Assembly (NCBI RefSeq): GCF_002952055.1
Contig: NZ_CP021255.1
Span: forward strand, 1,242,851 to 1,306,850
Origin: Desulfobulbus oralis
GTDB taxonomy: Bacteria; Desulfobacterota; Desulfobulbia; Desulfobulbales; Desulfobulbaceae
Direction of reading: 5' to 3'
DNA: 64,000 nucleotides
Every line of letters begins with the position of its first letter. Positions within the stretch are counted from its first letter, which is position 1. The notes under the pieces are model-generated. The model was not told the origin of the DNA. It saw only the letters and a list, made by a program, of their open reading frames with translations, and did no database searches. Of the stretch, positions 45,912-55,262 are shown piece after piece. A program made the translations under genes and the position numbers.

Positions 45912-46919
45912 ATGAATCTCGCGAAGTTCGCCCGCAGAGGCTATGTGACCGCACCCACGCCTCTTGAGTTTTTGCCGAATTTTTCCAGGGCACTTGGTGC
46001 GGGCGTCAGTGTTTACATGAAACGGGACGACATGCTACCCGGCGCAGGCGGCGGCAACAAGACCCGCAAGCTGGACTTCTGCGTGGCCGACGCGCTGAAC
46101 AAAGGCTGCGACACGCTCATTACCTGCGGCGCGGTGCAGTCCAATCACTGCCGCCTGACCCTGTCCTGGGCAGTGCATGAAGGCATGGACTGCCACCTGG
46201 TGCTGGAAGAGCGCGTGCCCGACTCGTACAACCCCGAGGCCTCCGGCAACAATTTCCTCTTTCAGCTCATGGGCGTCAAAAATATTACCGTGGCGCAGAA
46301 GGGCACGGACATGATGGCCGCCATGCAGAAGGTGGCGGACAAGCTGAGTGCCGAAGGCAAAAAACCCTATATCATCCCTGGCGGAGCATCCAACGCCCTA
46401 GGCTCGCTGGGCTATGTCAGCTGCATGGAAGAGATCATGGCACAGGTGTTCCACATAGGCCTGAAAATTGACCACATGGTGGTGCCCAGCGGCAGCGCCG
46501 GCACCCACGGCGGCATCATCGCTGGCATGATCGGCAACAACATCGACATCCCTGTGACCGGCATTGGCGTCAACCGGCCCAAGCTGGTGCAGGAACAGGC
46601 CGTGCTGACCGTCGCCAACGCGTCTTTAGAGCTGATCGGCGTGGATGTGCGCGTGCTTGCGGAGAAGGTGGTGGCCTTTGACGACTATGTCGGGCCGGGC
46701 TATTCGCTACCCACGGATTCCATGGTGGAGGCGGTCAAAATGCTAGCACAAACCGAGGCTGTGCTGCTGGATCCCGTGTATTCCGGCAAGGCCATGGCCG
46801 GCCTCATCGATCTGGCCCGCAAGGGATATTTCCCCAAGGGCTCCAACGTACTTTTCCTGCATACCGGCGGCTCGCCCGCCCTGTACGCCTATCTGCCCAC
46901 GTTTCGCCAGGGCAAGTAG
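45912..46919 (+). CDS. dcyD: D-cysteine desulfhydrase (PLP enzyme)
   Basis: A 335-residue fold-type II PLP enzyme of the ACC deaminase/D-cysteine desulfhydrase family. APTPLEFLPNFS and VYMKRDDML open it; the PLP lysine is Lys50 in GGGNKTRKLDF; GAVQSNHCR, SGSAGTHGG and LLDPVYSGKAMAGLID follow. It converts D-cysteine to H2S, ammonia and pyruvate. The start at 45912 has GGAGG at 45903-45907. The gene sits between ridA and an NhaC-type antiporter, as in other anaerobes. ACC deaminase activity is the main alternative. Confidence 0.88.
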   Translation: MNLAKFARRGYVTAPTPLEFLPNFSRALGAGVSVYMKRDDMLPGAGGGNKTRKLDFCVADALNKGCDTLITCGAVQSNHCRLTLSWAVHEGMDCHLVLEERVPDSYNPEASGNNFLFQLMGVKNITVAQKGTDMMAAMQKVADKLSAEGKKPYIIPGGASNALGSLGYVSCMEEIMAQVFHIGLKIDHMVVPSGSAGTHGGIIAGMIGNNIDIPVTGIGVNRPKLVQEQAVLTVANASLELIGVDVRVLAEKVVAFDDYVGPGYSLPTDSMVEAVKMLAQTEAVLLDPVYSGKAMAGLIDLARKGYFPKGSNVLFLHTGGSPALYAYLPTFRQGK

Positions 46920-47125
46920 GGCACCCCGGGGGGGGGGGCGCCCCTGTGCGGCAGAATGATGCATGCCCCCGCTCCTGGAGAGCACGGTGAACGGCAGGAG
47001 ATACCCGGTCAGGCACGGTCGGGCGGTGAAACGGCAGCTTTTTTGGAAACGAATATCGACATTTCAAAATACACAACAAGACACTTCTGCATTCCGATGT
47101 TCCACAACCACAAGAGGAAAACACC
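46920..47125 (+). promoter_or_regulatory. dcyD-nhaC spacer with G11 tract and a second operator copy
   Basis: Eleven consecutive G occupy 46928-46938. At 47052-47063 AATATCGACATT differs from the operator core AATGTCGACATT at one position, suggesting a second binding site of the same regulator in front of nhaC. Confidence 0.5.
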
Positions 47126-48526
47126 ATGCAGGACAAAACCTTGCGCATGTATGGCGGCATCTGGGGCGGGCTCGTGCCCATAAGCGTTCTCGTCATCACT
47201 CTTGTCTGGCTTTCCGTTGCCCAGCGCGGTGGCACCAAGCCCTTCTGGGCCTGTGCGTGGCTTGCCTTGGTCTGCGGTCTCTTTTTCGCCCGCGACAAAG
47301 CGGATTACTGCAAAGCCGCGATGCGTGGCATCGGGGATACCACGGGCATTGTCGTGGTCACGGCGTGGCTGTTTGCGGGTGTTTTTGGCAAAGTCATGGC
47401 GGCCGGCGGCCTGGTCAACGGCCTGCTCTGGCTCGGCATGACCACCGGCGCCCAGGGCGCAATTTTTACCGTGACGGTCTTTCTGATGGCCATGCTCTTT
47501 GCCTTGGGAACCGGAACTAGCACGGGCACCTGCATTGCGCTGACGCCGGCTCTCTATCCGGCGGGGTATTTTCTGGGCTCCGATCCGGTTCTGCTGGCCT
47601 TGGCCATTCTTTCCGGCGCGGCGTTTGGCGACAATCTGGCTCCGGTGTCGGACACAACCATCGTTTCCGCCTATACCCAAGGCGCGACCATGCGCGAGGT
47701 GGTGCGCAGCCGCTTTCCCCTGGCTCTCAGTGCGGCCTGCATTGCGGCCACAATCTTTCTAATCTTTGGCGGCGGCGGCGAGGCCAAAGCTCTGCCGGAA
47801 ATAGATGCGGCCCTCAACCCCGCCGGGCTGGGAATGCTGGTGGCGCTGGTGGTGGTCGTGATCGCGGCGTTGCGGGGCCGGCACATCATTGAGGCCCTGA
47901 TTTACGGCAACATCACCGCCGCGGTGATCGGCATCATCATCGGCACTATCAAGCCAGGAGGCATGTTCAGCATTCCCGAAAAGGCGGGCGCATCCACGGG
48001 CATTATCCAGGCAGGCATAGAGGGCGTGGTTGGCGCGATCATCTTTGCCATCATGATTCTGGCTGTCACCCAGATTCTCGTGGAATGCGGCATCATGAAC
48101 AAAATCCTTGCATTCGCCCAAAAAAGCGTGGTGGCCACGGTGCGACAGGCAGAGCTTTTTATCGTGGGTCTGACTATCCTGGCCTCCATTCCCATTTCGG
48201 CAAATGCGCCCGCAGAACTGCTGGTCGGCCCCAGTCTGGTCCGTCCCATGGGCGAAAAGTTCCGGCTTGCGGCGGCCCGACGCGCCAACCTGATGGACTG
48301 CGCGGTATGCACGATCTTTTTCACCCTGCCCTGGCATATCGTGGTGGCATCCTGGTACGGGGCCATCGTCAACGCTGCGGAGACTTACGGCATCACTGCG
48401 CCGCCCATCAGTTCGGCCCTGTACAATCCCTATTCCTGGGCGCTTTTGTCAGTGCTTCTGTTCTCGATCAGCACAGGCTGGAACCGTCGCTTCGCCGAAT
48501 CCGACGGCGCGCCGGAATCGGCCTGA
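47126..48526 (+). CDS. nhaC: NhaC-family Na+/H+ antiporter-type transporter
   Basis: A 466-residue membrane protein with about eleven helices. Family blocks: GTGTSTGTCIALTPALYP, GAAFGDNLAPVSDTTIVSAYTQG, ISANAPAELLVGPSLVRP. NhaC proteins exchange Na+ for H+, and some members near amino-acid genes carry amino acids. Position after dcyD and the shared operator motif suggest a role with D-cysteine or its products, but sodium/proton exchange is the family activity. No ribosome site of note. Confidence 0.85.
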   Translation: MQDKTLRMYGGIWGGLVPISVLVITLVWLSVAQRGGTKPFWACAWLALVCGLFFARDKADYCKAAMRGIGDTTGIVVVTAWLFAGVFGKVMAAGGLVNGLLWLGMTTGAQGAIFTVTVFLMAMLFALGTGTSTGTCIALTPALYPAGYFLGSDPVLLALAILSGAAFGDNLAPVSDTTIVSAYTQGATMREVVRSRFPLALSAACIAATIFLIFGGGGEAKALPEIDAALNPAGLGMLVALVVVVIAALRGRHIIEALIYGNITAAVIGIIIGTIKPGGMFSIPEKAGASTGIIQAGIEGVVGAIIFAIMILAVTQILVECGIMNKILAFAQKSVVATVRQAELFIVGLTILASIPISANAPAELLVGPSLVRPMGEKFRLAAARRANLMDCAVCTIFFTLPWHIVVASWYGAIVNAAETYGITAPPISSALYNPYSWALLSVLLFSISTGWNRRFAESDGAPESA

Positions 48527-48824
48527 GGCAGCCCCCGTCGCCGCCCGGGGGACCGACCCGCTGCAGGCCTTTATGGCTGAATGTGTGTCACTCTGTCTCG
48601 GGGGCTTCGTTTCCCTGCGCGGCTCCGGCCCTGCTTGCCAACTTGCTTTTTGAGAGGTTTCTGTACTATGGTGACAAATCTGGCAAACTATCCTGGCAGA
48701 CCACCGCGTTGCCTGCAATGCCGGATCGTTCCCGGCAAGTCCGGGGCTTTGACCACCCCACGTCCACATATTCCCCGAGCCGGGCCTGTCCGGGTCGTCG
48801 GGTTTTCATGAAGGAGCGGAAGTC

Positions 48825-49478
48825 TTGACATTTTCTCCTGTGTTGGAAAAAGAAACCTATTCGAGCAAGATCGCGACGATTATCAGAACCATGATCCGGG
48901 ACGGCGAACTGCAGCCAGGCGAGCCCATCAAGGAAACGGTGCTGGGCGAACGGTTGAGCGTCAGCCGGGCGCCCATCCGCGAAGCCCTGCAGGAACTCGC
49001 CTATGAAGGTATTGTCACTTCCGAGCCGCAGAAGGGCAAGCGGGTACGTCTGCTCAGTGACAAGGACATTGTCGACAGCTACACGGTAGGCGGCATTCTG
49101 GAATCGGTCGGGGTCAGCGATTCTCTGGCGAAGTGGACGGACGGCGATTCGCAGGAGCTGGCGGAAATAGTGGACGAAATGCGCCAGAGAAGCAAGAGTG
49201 CTGCGGACACCGGTGCCCTGATGGAACTTGACGACCAGTTTCACAGCGTTCTACTCCGCCACTGTGACAACGGCAGACTGGTGGAAATGGCGCGCCTGTC
49301 CTGCATTACCATCTCGAAGGTGCTGGGCTACAAAAAATGGCGCACGCTCTTTTCGCCATCGGACTTTTGCCAGCGCCACGAAGCCCTTGCCCGTGTGGTT
49401 GCCACCCGGAACGCGGAGGTGATTGCAAGGGCGCTCCGGGAGCATTACCTGGAAATCGGGGAGCGTATGGTGCGTTAG
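48825..49478 (+). CDS. GntR-family regulator (FadR/FCD type)
   Basis: A 217-residue repressor-type protein starting with TTG, positioned by AAGGAG at 48811-48816. The winged helix-turn-helix is ETVLGERLSVSRAPIREALQ with LAYEGIVTSEPQKGKRV. The C-terminal FCD ligand domain has the metal/ligand residues in MELDDQFHSVLLRHCDN and FCQRHEALARVVATRN. It follows nhaC by 298 bases (no gene in between). The palindrome before ridA and its copy before nhaC are likely targets; the ligand may be a sulfur amino acid. Confidence 0.88.
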   Translation: MTFSPVLEKETYSSKIATIIRTMIRDGELQPGEPIKETVLGERLSVSRAPIREALQELAYEGIVTSEPQKGKRVRLLSDKDIVDSYTVGGILESVGVSDSLAKWTDGDSQELAEIVDEMRQRSKSAADTGALMELDDQFHSVLLRHCDNGRLVEMARLSCITISKVLGYKKWRTLFSPSDFCQRHEALARVVATRNAEVIARALREHYLEIGERMVR

Positions 49479-49517
49479 GAAGACTGGCGGGCCGGAGCCC
49501 GGCCGCTGATTTTCCTG

Positions 49518-50474
49518 CTAGATTGTCAATCCAAAAGCAACAGGGAAATTGAAAAAGGCCTCACGAGGGCTACGAAAGCCGAGACACTTTCCGGGACGCT
49601 TGTTCAGACATTCTACAATCCGCAGAACATCATCGTTTCGCACACCCCGGAAATCGAGCCCCCTGGGCAGATATTCGCGAATGAGTCCCGTATTCTCGTT
49701 TGTACCCCGCTCCCAGGGCTGTGGGGATGGGCGAAGTACACAGGAGCCCCCAGGGCGGCGGATATCTCCCTGTGCCTGGCAAACTCCTTGCCATTGTCCG
49801 TCGTCAGGCTGCGGCACTCCAGCCCATCAGGCAGACGGATCAGGGCAACCTGAACAGCAGCCGCAGTCTTGTCCTCTATTTGTCCTCTATCTTTGCTGCC
49901 AGCAGCAGGCGAGCCTTTCGGTCAACCACGGTAACCAGACCCCCAGTCCCCGGCTTGCCCAGAACGGTGTCCACCTCCCAGTCTCCGATGTCAAGCCTCT
50001 GCCGGCGTCCCTGGGACGAAGCTCGATGGAAACGGTGTCCCCGAGACGCCCCCGGCCGTCCTGCCGCGTTTTCCTCCTGTAGGGCTTGCCCCTGCGCCGC
50101 AGATGTTTCCCTGCGTCAAAGGACAGGCGCCCGGACTGCACGGCCCGGTAGATGGTGGTAACGGATACTGCAAGGGATTCCCTGCCCCTGATCTGTTCCG
50201 GCGACCAGCCCTCTTCGAGCCGGGCCTGGAGCAGGGATTGCAGTGCTTTGTCCTCCAGCTTGAAAGCCGGCCGGCAGCGCTTGCGGCGCAGACGATAGAG
50301 CTTGTCTGCCTCGTGGGCACTGCAGGCACCCCTGACGGGATTGCGCCGAAGCTCTCTGCTGATCGTCGAAGGGCTTCGGTTCAGGGCTCCGGCGATCTGG
50401 CGGATTCCGCAGTCCTGAGCACGAAGACACAGTATACTTTCCCGCTCTGTTGCGGTAAGATGCTTGTTGCCCAA
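49518..50474 (-). pseudogene. IS30-family transposase, frameshifted
   Basis: From 50474 the frame encodes the IS30 N-terminal helix-turn-helix parts (LTATERESILCLRAQDCGIR, ALNRSPSTISRELRRN, GWSPEQIRGRE). After about 50040 the text shifts frame. The DDE core is only found in scattered pieces (a VDTVLGKPGTGGL-like piece, LPDGLECRSLTTDNGKEFA) and the C-terminus as IREYLPRGLDFRG and ECLNKRPGKCLGFRSPREA. At least two indels break the gene. Confidence 0.88.
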
Positions 50475-50587
50475 TAGGTGTCAGTCTCCTTCGCTGATTG
50501 TGCTTGCGAAACTCATTCTAGCGAATAACTGCCGTCTATGGGCTTTTTATCTTCTCCCAACCCCTCCTGTCGCCTTTAGATTGTAAA
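49523..50587. mobile_element. IS30-family insertion sequence with terminal inverted repeats (inactive)
   Basis: The left end TTGTCAATCCAAAAGCAACAG (49523-49544) and the reverse complement of 50566-50587 agree at 17 of 22 positions, most strongly over CAATC.AAA.GC.ACAGG. The enclosed 1.06 kb contains only the broken transposase, which is the usual size of an IS30 element. A duplicated target site was not identified. Confidence 0.78.
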
Positions 50588-50601
50588 TTCAAGGTCATAA
50601 A

Positions 50602-50632
50602 AAAACGGCCTCCCAAAAAGGGAGGCCGTTTT
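50602..50632 (-). terminator. Rho-independent terminator of the porin gene
   Basis: AAAACGGCCTCCC at 50602-50614 and GGGAGGCCGTTTT at 50620-50632 form a perfect stem with loop AAAAA. On the reverse strand a T tract follows the stem, 25 bases after the porin stop. Confidence 0.93.
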
Positions 50633-50656
50633 GCATTTGCGGCTTGTTGCAAACAA

Positions 50657-51934
50657 TCAGAATTTGACCTGCAGTCTGCCATAGGTACCGACTGCCGGAT
50701 CATCTTCAACCGTGGAATCCTCGAAGGACGGAATCAGCACGCCACCATACCAGGTGAAGGTCGCCCCCTTGCTGATGGTGTAGTCCAGGACAGCGGAAAC
50801 TTCCAGCGCATTCTCAAGAGAGTCCGTGCCAACGGAAGCATCGTTGTCGATAGTGGCATACACGATATTGCCGGTCAGGTTCAGATCATCGCTGATGGCA
50901 TAGCTGGCAACAAAGCCGGCCCACAGCCAGTCACCCAATTCACCCGGACTGACTACGGTCAGCGGATGATCCGCGCCGATCATGACGAAACCAAATCCGG
51001 GAGCGGCGATGAAGCCACCGTCGGTGCCACCGAAATTGAGAGCCAGCGTCAGGGCATCGATGGTATAGGAAGGCTGCAGATAGGCGCCGAAGCCTGCGTC
51101 TGTCTCATCGGTGCCTATGCCTTTGCCGCCATAGTCGTGGCGGTCATCCACCCACTGGTTGAAACCTGCCAGATTGCCCTCGTTGTAGGCGAATTCGCCA
51201 TCCAGACCAAAGTTGCCCGCTTTGCCCGAAAAATACAGGGAGCCCAGCCAGCCTTTATGCTGGCTGAAGGTTTCCAGGGTGCCGTCCTCGTTCAGCACAG
51301 ACTGCACACGGTCATCGCTTTGATAGGCCACCAGGACGCCGCCGTTCCAGTCGTCGTTGAACTGGACGCCAACGTGTACACCGTAGCGCATGGAGTCGTT
51401 ATCCTCATCCTTGTCCTGCTTGATTTTCGAGGCCTGACCTTCGGATTCCCACTCGATAAAGGGGTTGATTTCGACGTTGCCCGTCTTGATGATGCCGCGC
51501 AGACCCGCGACAGGCAGGTCATCGTAGAAAAAGCCGTTGCCGTAGGTAACGCGGTACTTGCCGCCTTCCAGAATAAAGGTCTCACTGAAGGGAATGCCAA
51601 TATAGGCCTTGTCCACCCAGATGGTGTTCGGATCAACGGCAGTGCTGGGATCATCTTCGTCATTGTTCTCCAGCTTGGAGCTCAACATGGTCATACGGCC
51701 GATGGCATAGGCGCCGCCGGCAGCCGTGCCTTTGACAGTCAGGCGGACACGGGAATCCATATAGCTGTGGCCGTCTTTGTCGCTGTTGCCGAAATCGAAA
51801 TTGTCGCGGTACACGGCGCGAACGCGGGCATCACCTTTGAGGCTTACCCCGGGCTCGGCATCCGCGGCCTGGGCAATACCGGCAAGGCCTGTGGTCATCA
51901 ACAGGGCTGCGCTGGCAACGAGAATCTTCTTCAT
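50657..51934 (-). CDS. outer-membrane porin-like beta-barrel protein
   Basis: A 425-residue protein with signal peptide MKKILVASAALLMTTGLAGI...AQA-ADA. The mature part alternates short aromatic-ended strands with acidic loops (SDKDGHSYMDSRVRLTVKG, NNDEDDPSTAVD, KQDKDEDNDSMRYGVHVG) and ends with the barrel signal YGRLQVKF. This is the pattern of deltaproteobacterial porins. The strong promoter and terminator suggest high expression. The start at 51934 has AAGGAGAAAG upstream; the longer frame is rejected. Substrate unknown. Confidence 0.85.
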   Translation of the reverse strand: MKKILVASAALLMTTGLAGIAQAADAEPGVSLKGDARVRAVYRDNFDFGNSDKDGHSYMDSRVRLTVKGTAAGGAYAIGRMTMLSSKLENNDEDDPSTAVDPNTIWVDKAYIGIPFSETFILEGGKYRVTYGNGFFYDDLPVAGLRGIIKTGNVEINPFIEWESEGQASKIKQDKDEDNDSMRYGVHVGVQFNDDWNGGVLVAYQSDDRVQSVLNEDGTLETFSQHKGWLGSLYFSGKAGNFGLDGEFAYNEGNLAGFNQWVDDRHDYGGKGIGTDETDAGFGAYLQPSYTIDALTLALNFGGTDGGFIAAPGFGFVMIGADHPLTVVSPGELGDWLWAGFVASYAISDDLNLTGNIVYATIDNDASVGTDSLENALEVSAVLDYTISKGATFTWYGGVLIPSFEDSTVEDDPAVGTYGRLQVKF

Positions 51935-52005
51935 GGTCTTTCTCCTTGGGCTTGAAGGGATGGCTTTTTCGCAGAAGAGCCTGCATATACAAAACGGATA
52001 TCTGT

Positions 52006-52034
52006 ATACTAAGAGCCACCGCATCGTTAGTCAA
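52006..52034 (-). promoter_or_regulatory. strong sigma70 promoter of the porin gene
   Basis: On the reverse strand TTGACT (52029-52034) and TAGTAT (52006-52011) are exactly 17 bases apart. Transcription would start near 51999, giving a leader of about 65 bases before the ATG at 51934. Confidence 0.82.
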
Positions 52035-52061
52035 GTTTTTTGATTTTCCGTTCAAATTTTT

Positions 52062-52874
52062 TTACGTACAGCCTCGGGAGGACGTAAAAGCGCCCAGATC
52101 GGAAAAGGAGCGGCAGGCGGCCAGCAGACTCAGAGTGGCCGGAGCTTTGGCCTCTGCCGCCATGTTGCCGCTGCTCAGGCGCTCGGCGATCGCGCCGTCC
52201 GCCATGACGTAAATGGTATCGCAGAGCGATTCGGCCAGGGCCAGATCATGGGTGATGAAGAGGCAGGCAAAGCCGATTTGCCGCCGCAACTCCTGCAGCA
52301 GCGCCACCACCTGGGCCTGGATGGTGGTGTCCAGGGCAGAGGTGGCTTCGTCGCAGATGAGCAGTCTGGGGGACAGTCCGGTGGCCCGGGCAAAGACCAC
52401 CCGCTGCATCTGGCCGCCGCTGAGCTGGCCGGGATACCTGGGCAGGAGTTCCTCCCCAAGGTGCACCCGTGCCAGCAGTTCCCTGGCCAGTTCGCGGGGA
52501 TTGCGGCCGGCCAGCAGGCGGAAATTGCGAAAGGGTTCCAGGAGAAAGCGCTCCACCCGCATTCGGGGCGGGCAACTCGCCAGCGGGTCCTGAAAGACCA
52601 TCTGCACCTGGCGGTAGTAGTCACGGCTCTTGACTGCAAAGGCGTCCTGGCCCTGGAACAGCACCTTGCCCTCGTCCGGCTCGTAAATACGGCACAGGAG
52701 GCGGGCCAGTGTGGATTTGCCCGAGCCGCTCTGGCCCACCATGCCGACGCATTCCCCGGCCCGGATGTTCAGGGTGATGTTCTTCAGCGCCTGCACACTG
52801 CGGCCGCGCTTCCAAAAAGCTTTGTTGAGATGCCGGATTTCCAGCAGGTTTTGTTCAGTGTCTGTCGCGTCCAT
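52062..52874 (-). CDS. ABC transporter ATPase, peptide/nickel import type (DppF/NikE-like)
   Basis: A 270-residue ATPase. Walker A is GQSGSGKST, signature LSGGQMQRV, Walker B LLICDEATSALD, H-loop FITHD. It lacks most of the C-terminal extension of oligopeptide types. The start at 52874 overlaps the preceding ATPase gene by 20 bases. It is the last gene of the B12-controlled operon. Confidence 0.9.
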   Translation of the reverse strand: MDATDTEQNLLEIRHLNKAFWKRGRSVQALKNITLNIRAGECVGMVGQSGSGKSTLARLLCRIYEPDEGKVLFQGQDAFAVKSRDYYRQVQMVFQDPLASCPPRMRVERFLLEPFRNFRLLAGRNPRELARELLARVHLGEELLPRYPGQLSGGQMQRVVFARATGLSPRLLICDEATSALDTTIQAQVVALLQELRRQIGFACLFITHDLALAESLCDTIYVMADGAIAERLSSGNMAAEAKAPATLSLLAACRSFSDLGAFTSSRGCT

Positions 52875-53661
52875 GGCGGTCTGCCTGCAACTGGGGAATG
52901 GCACGCAGCAACTGGCCTGCGTAGCTGTCTGCCGGCCGGGAAAAAATGGCTGCCGTGGTGTCGAAGTCTTCGACCCGGCCGTGGCGCATCACCATCAGCC
53001 GGTCGGCAATGCGGGCGCAGGCGCAGATGTTGTGGCTGACCACGATGATGGCCGCATTCCGGCTGCGCCGGCGTTCGGCGAATTCGGCCATGACCGTGGC
53101 CTGGGTGCTCATGTCCAGGGCGGCGGTTGGTTCGTCCGCCAGAATGAGTTCCGGATCCATGGCCAGCGCAATGGCAATGGCCACCCGCTGCTTCATGCCG
53201 CCGGAAAGCTGCCAGGGGCGGGAGGCCAGAATGGCCGGGGGATCCTGCAGATCCAGCCGGGCTATTTCCTCGAGCGCCAGGGCCCGGGCCTCCTTTCTGC
53301 TCAGGTTCCGGTGGTTGCGGATGGCCTCCACAAACTGCCGCTCCACAGACAGCATGGGGTTCAGGGATGCGCCCGGGTTCTGAAAGACCATGGCGATATG
53401 CCCGCCCCGAAGCTGTCGCCACCTTTCGGCGCTCAGACCGGCCACATCCTCGTCCCTGAACAGGATGCGGCCGGCCACCACGGCCGCATGGGACGAAGGC
53501 AGGTTGACGAGCTGGCGAATCAGGGTGGTCTTGCCCGAGCCCGATTCACCGACAATGCCCAAGGTCTCGCCGGGAGCCAGGGCAAAGCTCACATCCTGGA
53601 GGGCGATATGCCCTCCGGGATAGGCAATGGCCAGATTTTCTGCGGCAACCAGATGTTTCAT
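52855..53661 (-). CDS. ABC transporter ATPase, peptide/nickel import type (DppD/NikD-like)
   Basis: A 268-residue ATPase with Walker A GESGSGKTT, Q-loop VFQNPGASLNPML, signature LSGGMKQRV, Walker B LILADEPTAALD and H-loop VVSHN (Asn in place of the usual Asp after His). It pairs with the downstream ATPase. Its start overlaps the binding-protein stop by four bases. Confidence 0.9.
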   Translation of the reverse strand: MKHLVAAENLAIAYPGGHIALQDVSFALAPGETLGIVGESGSGKTTLIRQLVNLPSSHAAVVAGRILFRDEDVAGLSAERWRQLRGGHIAMVFQNPGASLNPMLSVERQFVEAIRNHRNLSRKEARALALEEIARLDLQDPPAILASRPWQLSGGMKQRVAIAIALAMDPELILADEPTAALDMSTQATVMAEFAERRRSRNAAIIVVSHNICACARIADRLMVMRHGRVEDFDTTAAIFSRPADSYAGQLLRAIPQLQADRHGRDRH

Positions 53662-55226
53662 TGGGCGAGTTTCAACCGGTCATCGATGTAGTAGATTTCG
53701 GAAACAAAGCGGTGAATGCCGTCGATGCGTTTGTTGTAGACCACGTTGCCGGTCTGATAGAAGAGGAAGATGGCGGCCACGTCATCCATGAGGATCTGCG
53801 CGCCTTTCCGGCCCAGCTCATTGCGCTTTTCCCTGTCCGAGACCGTGCTCATCTCGTCGATCAGGGCGTCAAGAGCCTTGTTGCTGTACCTGCCCACGTT
53901 GCCTGCTCCAAGCGAGGAGGAACCGGTTTTGAAAGCGGAATCCAGAAAGTACTGCGGATCGACCGCGGGGGCGGAAGTCCAGCGCTCATAGAGAAAATCG
54001 AACTTGCCGGCCTGCGCGGCGCTGGCGTAGTTTTCCATCTGCTGTGTTTCCAGGCCGATGCCCACCTTTTTCAGATCCTGCTGCATGGCAATGCCGATAT
54101 TTTTGGCCTCCGCCCCGTGGTTGGTGGCATACAGGTACTGGAGCACGATGTTTTTGCCCTGAAATTCCCGGATGCCGTCGCCGTTGCTGTCCCTGTAGCC
54201 CAGTTGATCCAGAAGGGCTTTCGCCTTTTCCGGGTTGTAGGGATAGGAATCCGCCCCCCTGTGGCCAAAATCGAGCACCTCGCTGAAGGGGCCGCGCGCC
54301 GGAATGCCGTGGGCGATCTTTTCCGCGTACACATCTTTCTGGATGGCGTAGTGCAGGGCCTGCCGGAAGGCCGGATCGTGCATGATCGGATGGGCCATGT
54401 TGATGCGCAGCAGGAAGATGCGCAGGTTCGGCCCGCTCAGTACCTGCAGCTTGGGGTCCTTCTGCAGAATGGGCAGATCGGCCGGCATGATCTGGGCCGC
54501 GAAATCCAGCTCCCCGGACTGCAGGGCCATGGACCGGCTCTTGGCGTCGGAGATGTACTTGGCGTTCACCCGGTCCACTTTGGGTTTGCCCTTCCAGTGA
54601 GCCTGGTGGGCGCTCAGCACCAGGCCGGTTTGCGGGGAAAAGCTCTCCACCTTGAAGGCCCCGGTGCAGATGGGCTTGAACTTGAAGTCGGGCCCCGCCT
54701 GTTTCGCCGCCTCGGCGTCCACGATGATAAAGACCGTATCGGCCAGCATGTTCAGAAGGGTCGGGTAGGCTTGTTTGGTTTTGATGGTGAGGACCCGGCC
54801 CTCGGCGCTGATGCTCTCCACCGGAAACTTGATGTCGGCCCGGTCGCTTTCGTTCAGGGCGCGCTCCAGGGAAGCCTTGCAGGCCGCGGCATCCACCGTC
54901 CTGCCGTTGTGGAAGGTAACGCCGTCGCGGATGATGAAGCGGGTGGTGCGCTCGTCCGTCTGCTCCCACTTCTCGGCAATGGAGGGTTTGAATTGCAGGT
55001 TTTCGTCCACCTGCACCAGATTTTCGCCCACGCCGGTGCGGGTGAGCGTCCAGCCGTGCCAGGCGGAAATGGGGTCGATGTCGCCGTCCAGCCAGAAGAT
55101 GGCCATGTTGACGGTTTTTTCCTGTGCCGCATCGGCGGCCAGTGCCCTGGTCGCGCCTGTTGCGCCGGTCGTGGCGAAGGCCAGGGCGGCGGCCAGAAAA
55201 CCGGCCAGAAAGCTGTTCCTCTGCAT
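53658..55226 (-). CDS. periplasmic solute-binding protein, peptide/nickel family (SBP_bac_5)
   Basis: A 522-residue extracytoplasmic binding protein. Signal peptide: FLAGFLAAALAFATTGATGA through ALA-ADA. Family blocks: PSIAEKWEQTDERTTRFIIR, DGVTFHNGRTVDAAA, KPICTGAFKVESFSPQTGL, FRQALHYAIQKD. The opening IFWLDGDIDPISAWHGWTLT looks more like metal or metal-chelate (NikA/CntA-type) binders than peptide binders, but this is only an impression. It lies 36 bases after the second permease gene. Control by a cobalamin riboswitch favours cobalt, a cobalt chelate or a corrinoid precursor as ligand. Confidence 0.85.
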   Translation of the reverse strand: MQRNSFLAGFLAAALAFATTGATGATRALAADAAQEKTVNMAIFWLDGDIDPISAWHGWTLTRTGVGENLVQVDENLQFKPSIAEKWEQTDERTTRFIIRDGVTFHNGRTVDAAACKASLERALNESDRADIKFPVESISAEGRVLTIKTKQAYPTLLNMLADTVFIIVDAEAAKQAGPDFKFKPICTGAFKVESFSPQTGLVLSAHQAHWKGKPKVDRVNAKYISDAKSRSMALQSGELDFAAQIMPADLPILQKDPKLQVLSGPNLRIFLLRINMAHPIMHDPAFRQALHYAIQKDVYAEKIAHGIPARGPFSEVLDFGHRGADSYPYNPEKAKALLDQLGYRDSNGDGIREFQGKNIVLQYLYATNHGAEAKNIGIAMQQDLKKVGIGLETQQMENYASAAQAGKFDFLYERWTSAPAVDPQYFLDSAFKTGSSSLGAGNVGRYSNKALDALIDEMSTVSDREKRNELGRKGAQILMDDVAAIFLFYQTGNVVYNKRIDGIHRFVSEIYYIDDRLKLAQ

Positions 55227-55262
55227 TGCATCCTCCTGGTGAAGGTTGTTGTGACGGAGTCT

